DNA of 64,000 nucleotides from Chenopodium formosanum. Its lineage: Eukaryota > Streptophyta > Magnoliopsida > Caryophyllales > Amaranthaceae. The DNA is taken from positions 12,475,632 through 12,539,631 of the forward strand of contig CM044867.1 in NCBI GenBank assembly GCA_024500155.1, read 5' to 3'. The notes beneath the pieces were generated by a model. The model ran no database searches and was not told the DNA's origin. It was given only the letters and a program-made list of their open reading frames with translations. Numbering within the stretch: the stretch's first letter is position 1; each line of letters begins with the position of its first letter. This document shows, piece by piece, positions 60,601 to 64,000 of this stretch. A program made the translations under genes and the position numbers.

Positions 60601-62252
60601 ACTACATTAGTGACCCATTCGGGGTATTTGGATACCCGGATAAAACCTGCAGTTATTTGCTTTTGTACTTCTTCTTTTATTTTAAGGGCCACGTCGGGTT
60701 TCATTCGACGTAACTTTTGTTTTACAGGTTTCATTCCTGGAATTAATGGTATAGTGTGTTGAGCTATTTCTCTATTAATGCCTGGCATATCTTCATATGA
60801 CCAAGCAAATACATCGATAAAATCTTTTAGTAGATTAATTAAATCGGTTCTTTCTTCTTTATTTAATGTTAGTCCGATTTTAACTTCTCTTTTAATGGTT
60901 GGATCTTTCGAGATATCAACCGTTTCCGTATCCTCAATTATAGGTGTTTTGTTTTCAAGTGTTTCCATTGCTTTAATAATTTCTTTGTCATTTTCATCAT
61001 TAGCCAAGCAATGTTCATCATCTTTAGATAAGGAAAAACAAGAGAGATAAGGGGAAGAAGACATATTATTGAACTCAGAAATCATTACATCAAATAAAGA
61101 AATGTCTGTTGGAACTTGACTACTAACTATCTTAGGAGTAGGAGTAGAAGGGGAAGACGCTATAACTAAGGAATTTGAAGACTCGATAGGGGGTGACTCT
61201 AATTCAGACTCTGACTCAGACGACTCTTCGAAAATCGGTCCTTGTCCTGTGGTCACTGAGATTTCTTTTCCGTTTGTAGTGATGATTCTCACCGTCTTGC
61301 GCCATCCACGCTCTTGATCTTCTACCGGGGTGATAAGTTTGGAAGGATCGAAATTCTCGCTTTGGAGTACTGCTTGAATAAGCGATGAATTATCTTCCAT
61401 ATATTTTGACTCGTTCTTTTCTCTTCCAAAGAGGAGTCCCATGACATTAAAGTCGAAGCAAGGAGGTGCTTTTTCTTTATATATTGGAAGCGGGATCTCG
61501 TCTAGGAAACAACAATCCAGGAAGATTTCGAATCCAGGCTGCCTTATACCATTTACGACGAAGGGTTCGGGAAATTCGAAACAAGGGTAATCCTCTCCTT
61601 CTTTTATGAATTGCCCATTTAGAGTGAGAGGGTATTGATCCATGGGTATTTCTCTTCTTTGTATACGGGCATCTCTTCGTGCCTTTAACTTTTTCTGAGC
61701 CCATTTGAGATCTTCACGAGTTGGTTCGAAACCAAGTCCGAATGTATCTAATTTAGGAAGGCCAGGAAAAGACATATGCTCGGCTATTCCCTTTTTCTTT
61801 CCTAGAGTCATTCCAGGAAAGTGTCCTTGTTTTCTTAAAATAGCATTCGTCACCATGTTTGAGTGGAGGTCATAATGAAGAAGGGTCCTTTCGTCTTCCT
61901 CTATTAAGGAGACCTCTTCACTAAAGCCCCACAGATCTTCGTCGTTTTCGTCATGTTCCACATTAATTAGTGGATTCTCTATTGTTTTAATCCTCATAGA
62001 CGAAGCGTCAATAGTGATTGGAATACCTCCCACTATAGCCTTTACTTGTTGATGAAGGGATGAAGGGACGGCCTTTAGATCATGTAGCCAAGGGCGTCCT
62101 AGCAGTAAGTTGAAGGAAGCTTTAATATCGACTACTTGAAACGTAGTGGCATGTTCAATTGCACCTGCAGTTATATTCATGGTGATTGTCCCCAATGCCT
62201 GTCGTCGCGAATTGTCATAAGCTCTTATCCCTTGGGTTTTGGGGATAAATCC
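57654..62252 (-). pseudogene. Tat-lineage pol: protease remainder, RT, RNase H, archaeal-type RNase H, integrase
   Basis: The long frame starts near 62252 and is open to a TGA at 58116-58118, then continues in the same frame to a stop at 57654. Counting from the methionine at 62195: protease tail (LLLGRPWLHDLKAVPS, 30-46), G-patch-like GLGFEPT (153-159), RT (about 470-700, VPVPKKDGRVRMCVDYRDLN, catalytic YVDD at 643-646), RNase H (about 770-895), archaeal-type RNase H (about 932-1055, YFDGASNQKGCGVGV, NNAAEYEA), integrase zinc finger (H-x3-H then CPKC at about 1203-1206) and integrase core (WGIDIIG, ISDNGTHF, PYRPQANGAVEAANK). The second RNase H marks the Tat/Ogre lineage. The TGA sits where the family has Trp, in the integrase. 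The protease is separated from gag by a frameshift near 62225. Confidence 0.92.
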
Positions 62253-64000
62253 TCATCTCTTATACCCAGCATCCTGGCGGTTCTAAGAGGGCATACGTTA
62301 ATCGCTGAACCGTTATCAACAAGGGTCATAGGGACGTTCATTCTTTTGCATATAACTGTGAGATTTAAAGCCTTGTTGTGTTTGTCACCTTCCGGGGGTA
62401 GATCCTTATCTGAAAAAGTGACCAAATTAATTGGACTTGGGAGGTCACTTGTGAGGAAGTTCGCGAGTCCCTCAGGAGTAGTGTCCGAATCTATGCCTAC
62501 TTTAGCCAAAGCATCCATAACTGCTATTCTATGTTCTCGAGATGTGGCTAAGAGTTTCCATACATTCATTTCTACTTTAGTCTTCTTTAACTGTTTGACA
62601 ACGTCGTTGTCTTCTATAATAGGTATGGGAATTCGCTGAATGGAAGGTATGGGTTGTGTTGAAATGGGTGGTTGGATCCTCCCGGATCTAGTGAGGACAT
62701 CTATGGGTGAATCTTCGTCGTCCCAAATGTCACTTACTGGATAAATTGTCGATAGGGGAGTTTCTTCAATGTCTTTGAGATAAACATCCTCATCATCACT
62801 GTCCCACACTCCATTTATTGTGGCATCCTGTGGCAATTGAACTAGCTTTCCCTCATCAATGAAGCGTTGAACCAAATCTTTGAATCTAAAACATTGGTCA
62901 ATCGTGTGTCCCCCGGATTGGTGATATGCGCAGTAATACTTGTCTGTCCTTTTTAATGTTTCAAAGGGCTTTGGCTCGAGGGGTTTGACTTTTCCACTTT
63001 CAAAGAGCATCTTGAACATGTTGGTGTATGACATCCCAATTGGAGTATATTTCCTAATGCTCTTTTTAGGGGTGTCAATTACTTGGAAAGAGAAGGGTTT
63101 CTTTTTCTTGAGCAATTCGTTTTGCTCTTTTATGGCTTCAAAAGTTTGTGATATAAACTCCTTCAATTCCTCGAGTATTAGTGTTAGTGCCACTACTTCC
63201 TGTTTAGATGCATATTCTTGAATGGGAAGGTCGAGAGCATCTTCGAAGACTTCTTCTTCAATAGTCTCGATAGGTTCTATAAGATTAGAGGGATCCTCTT
63301 GGTTTTCTTCGTCAGAAATGGCTAAGGAATCCGACAGTGGTGCAGTGTTGATGCTTGGCTTTTTACTTGCAGGGGGTAATGGGAGCTTGTTGCTATCAAT
63401 CAAATCTTGAATGGCTTCCTTTAACCTCCAACAATTTTCCGTAGGATGACCTCTACCCTGGTGATATTTGCAATGTGCATTTGGGTTCCAGTTAGCGGTT
63501 CTCCTTTCGACGGGTGGATCTCCAAATGGTCCAATGGGAGTTATGAGACCTTTTGCATGTAGGCGATCGAACGCGGTGTCATAACTCATACCGATAGGAG
63601 TATAGTTCTTCCTAAACGGTTTCTTTTGCCCTTGACTGTTGTTCATGGCTAGTACTTCATTAAGGGGAAAAGTATTGACATTATTTGAGTGGGTAGATTT
63701 GGACGAAGAAGGATTGTCGTTCTTCTTGTTTTTCCAGCCACTACTTGTGCTACTATTAGCAAGCTTTTGTTTGGTGAGGTCGTCCTCAATGTTAATCCCA
63801 ATGTCATATACTGCTTTAAACGTGTTTAGGTTGTTTTGGTATTTTAAGTGTTTGGAATACTTTTCTTGGAGGTTCTTGATGAACATCCTAACGGATTCCT
63901 TCTCACTAGGTACTTCAATCATTTTTGCAGTGGTTTCCCTCCATTTATTGAAGAAGGAGGTGAAACCCTCATTTTCTTTCTGTTTCAGCATTTCTAATTC
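62225..64000 (-). pseudogene. Tat-lineage gag and start of protease, cut by the window edge
   Basis: The frame is open from the right edge to a TAA at 62225. The N-terminal part (LKQKENEGFTSFFNKWRE, then FIKNLQEKYSKHLKYQ) is the retrotransposon gag core. Two CYH-type knuckle-like motifs follow (CKYHQGRGHPTENCWRLK and CAYHQSGGHTIDQCFRFK), each preceded by a repeated YTPIGMSY word, so this part of gag holds a duplicated module. Near the C-terminus LVDNGSAINVCPL is the protease active site (DNGS). The frame then ends, and protease continues in another frame from about 62222, so a single-base length change breaks the polyprotein. Whether gag and pro are normally one frame in this family cannot be told here. 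Confidence 0.9.

Overview
This is nuclear DNA of a flowering plant, most likely a eudicot. It is AT-rich, its genes have many introns with GT-AG splice sites, one gene belongs to the plastid fatty-acid pathway, and most of the remaining sequence is plant-type mobile DNA (Ty3/gypsy Tat and chromovirus lineages, LINE and RTE fragments, Stowaway, Tourist, hAT-like and Mutator-like elements, Helitron ends) plus long AT microsatellites. I cannot name the species.

Three host loci lie on the + strand. (1) 1-7528: a plastid enoyl-ACP reductase (MOD1/ENR-type) locus cut by the left edge. Its last eleven exons keep their splice sites, but the first visible exon carries a stop and the next acceptor is shifted, so this copy is probably a pseudogene. 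One intron holds a solo LTR (TSD GTATT) that itself contains a second solo LTR (TSD ATAAG). (2) 12571-24197: an ILP1/NIPA-type C3HC zinc-finger gene in seven coding exons (961 aa), whose introns are full of repeats and whose last intron is GC-AG. (3) about 42190-47400: eRF1, the translation release factor. It has a 2.6-kb leader intron, an uninterrupted 441-codon CDS, a UAG-CAA-UUA readthrough-type stop, and two 3'UTR introns across which the reading frame stays open for 145 more codons. That is the layout of the plant eRF1 readthrough/NMD self-control loop.

From 7.5 to 42 kb, between and inside the genes, mobile DNA dominates: an hAT-like element with an 8-bp TSD, a young 5'-truncated LINE with a 14-bp TSD, several elements with long terminal inverted repeats carrying GC-rich fragments, a chromovirus integrase/chromodomain remnant with its 3' LTR, and pieces of Tat-type LTRs.

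From about 49.2 kb to the right edge lies one large Tat-lineage retrotransposon read mainly on the - strand: gag, protease, RT, RNase H, archaeal-type RNase H and integrase (64000 down to 57654), then a 6.6-kb extra region, a polypurine tract and a 3' LTR (50977 down to about 49215). The extra region carries two plus-strand (antisense) intron-containing ORFs of the plant-mobile-domain type. Gag-pol and both antisense ORFs are broken by single stops or a frameshift.

The least expected structure is a set of short GC-rich palindromes repeated at about 20-bp steps. One version (CTGTCGC-NNN-GCGACAG) occurs four times: in the Tat LTR, before each antisense ORF, and beside the pol end. An unrelated palindrome (GCACGGMCGTGC) with the same spacing lies in the nested solo LTR at 3105-3360. 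Three of these five arrays sit about 50-75 bp upstream of a clear TATA box.
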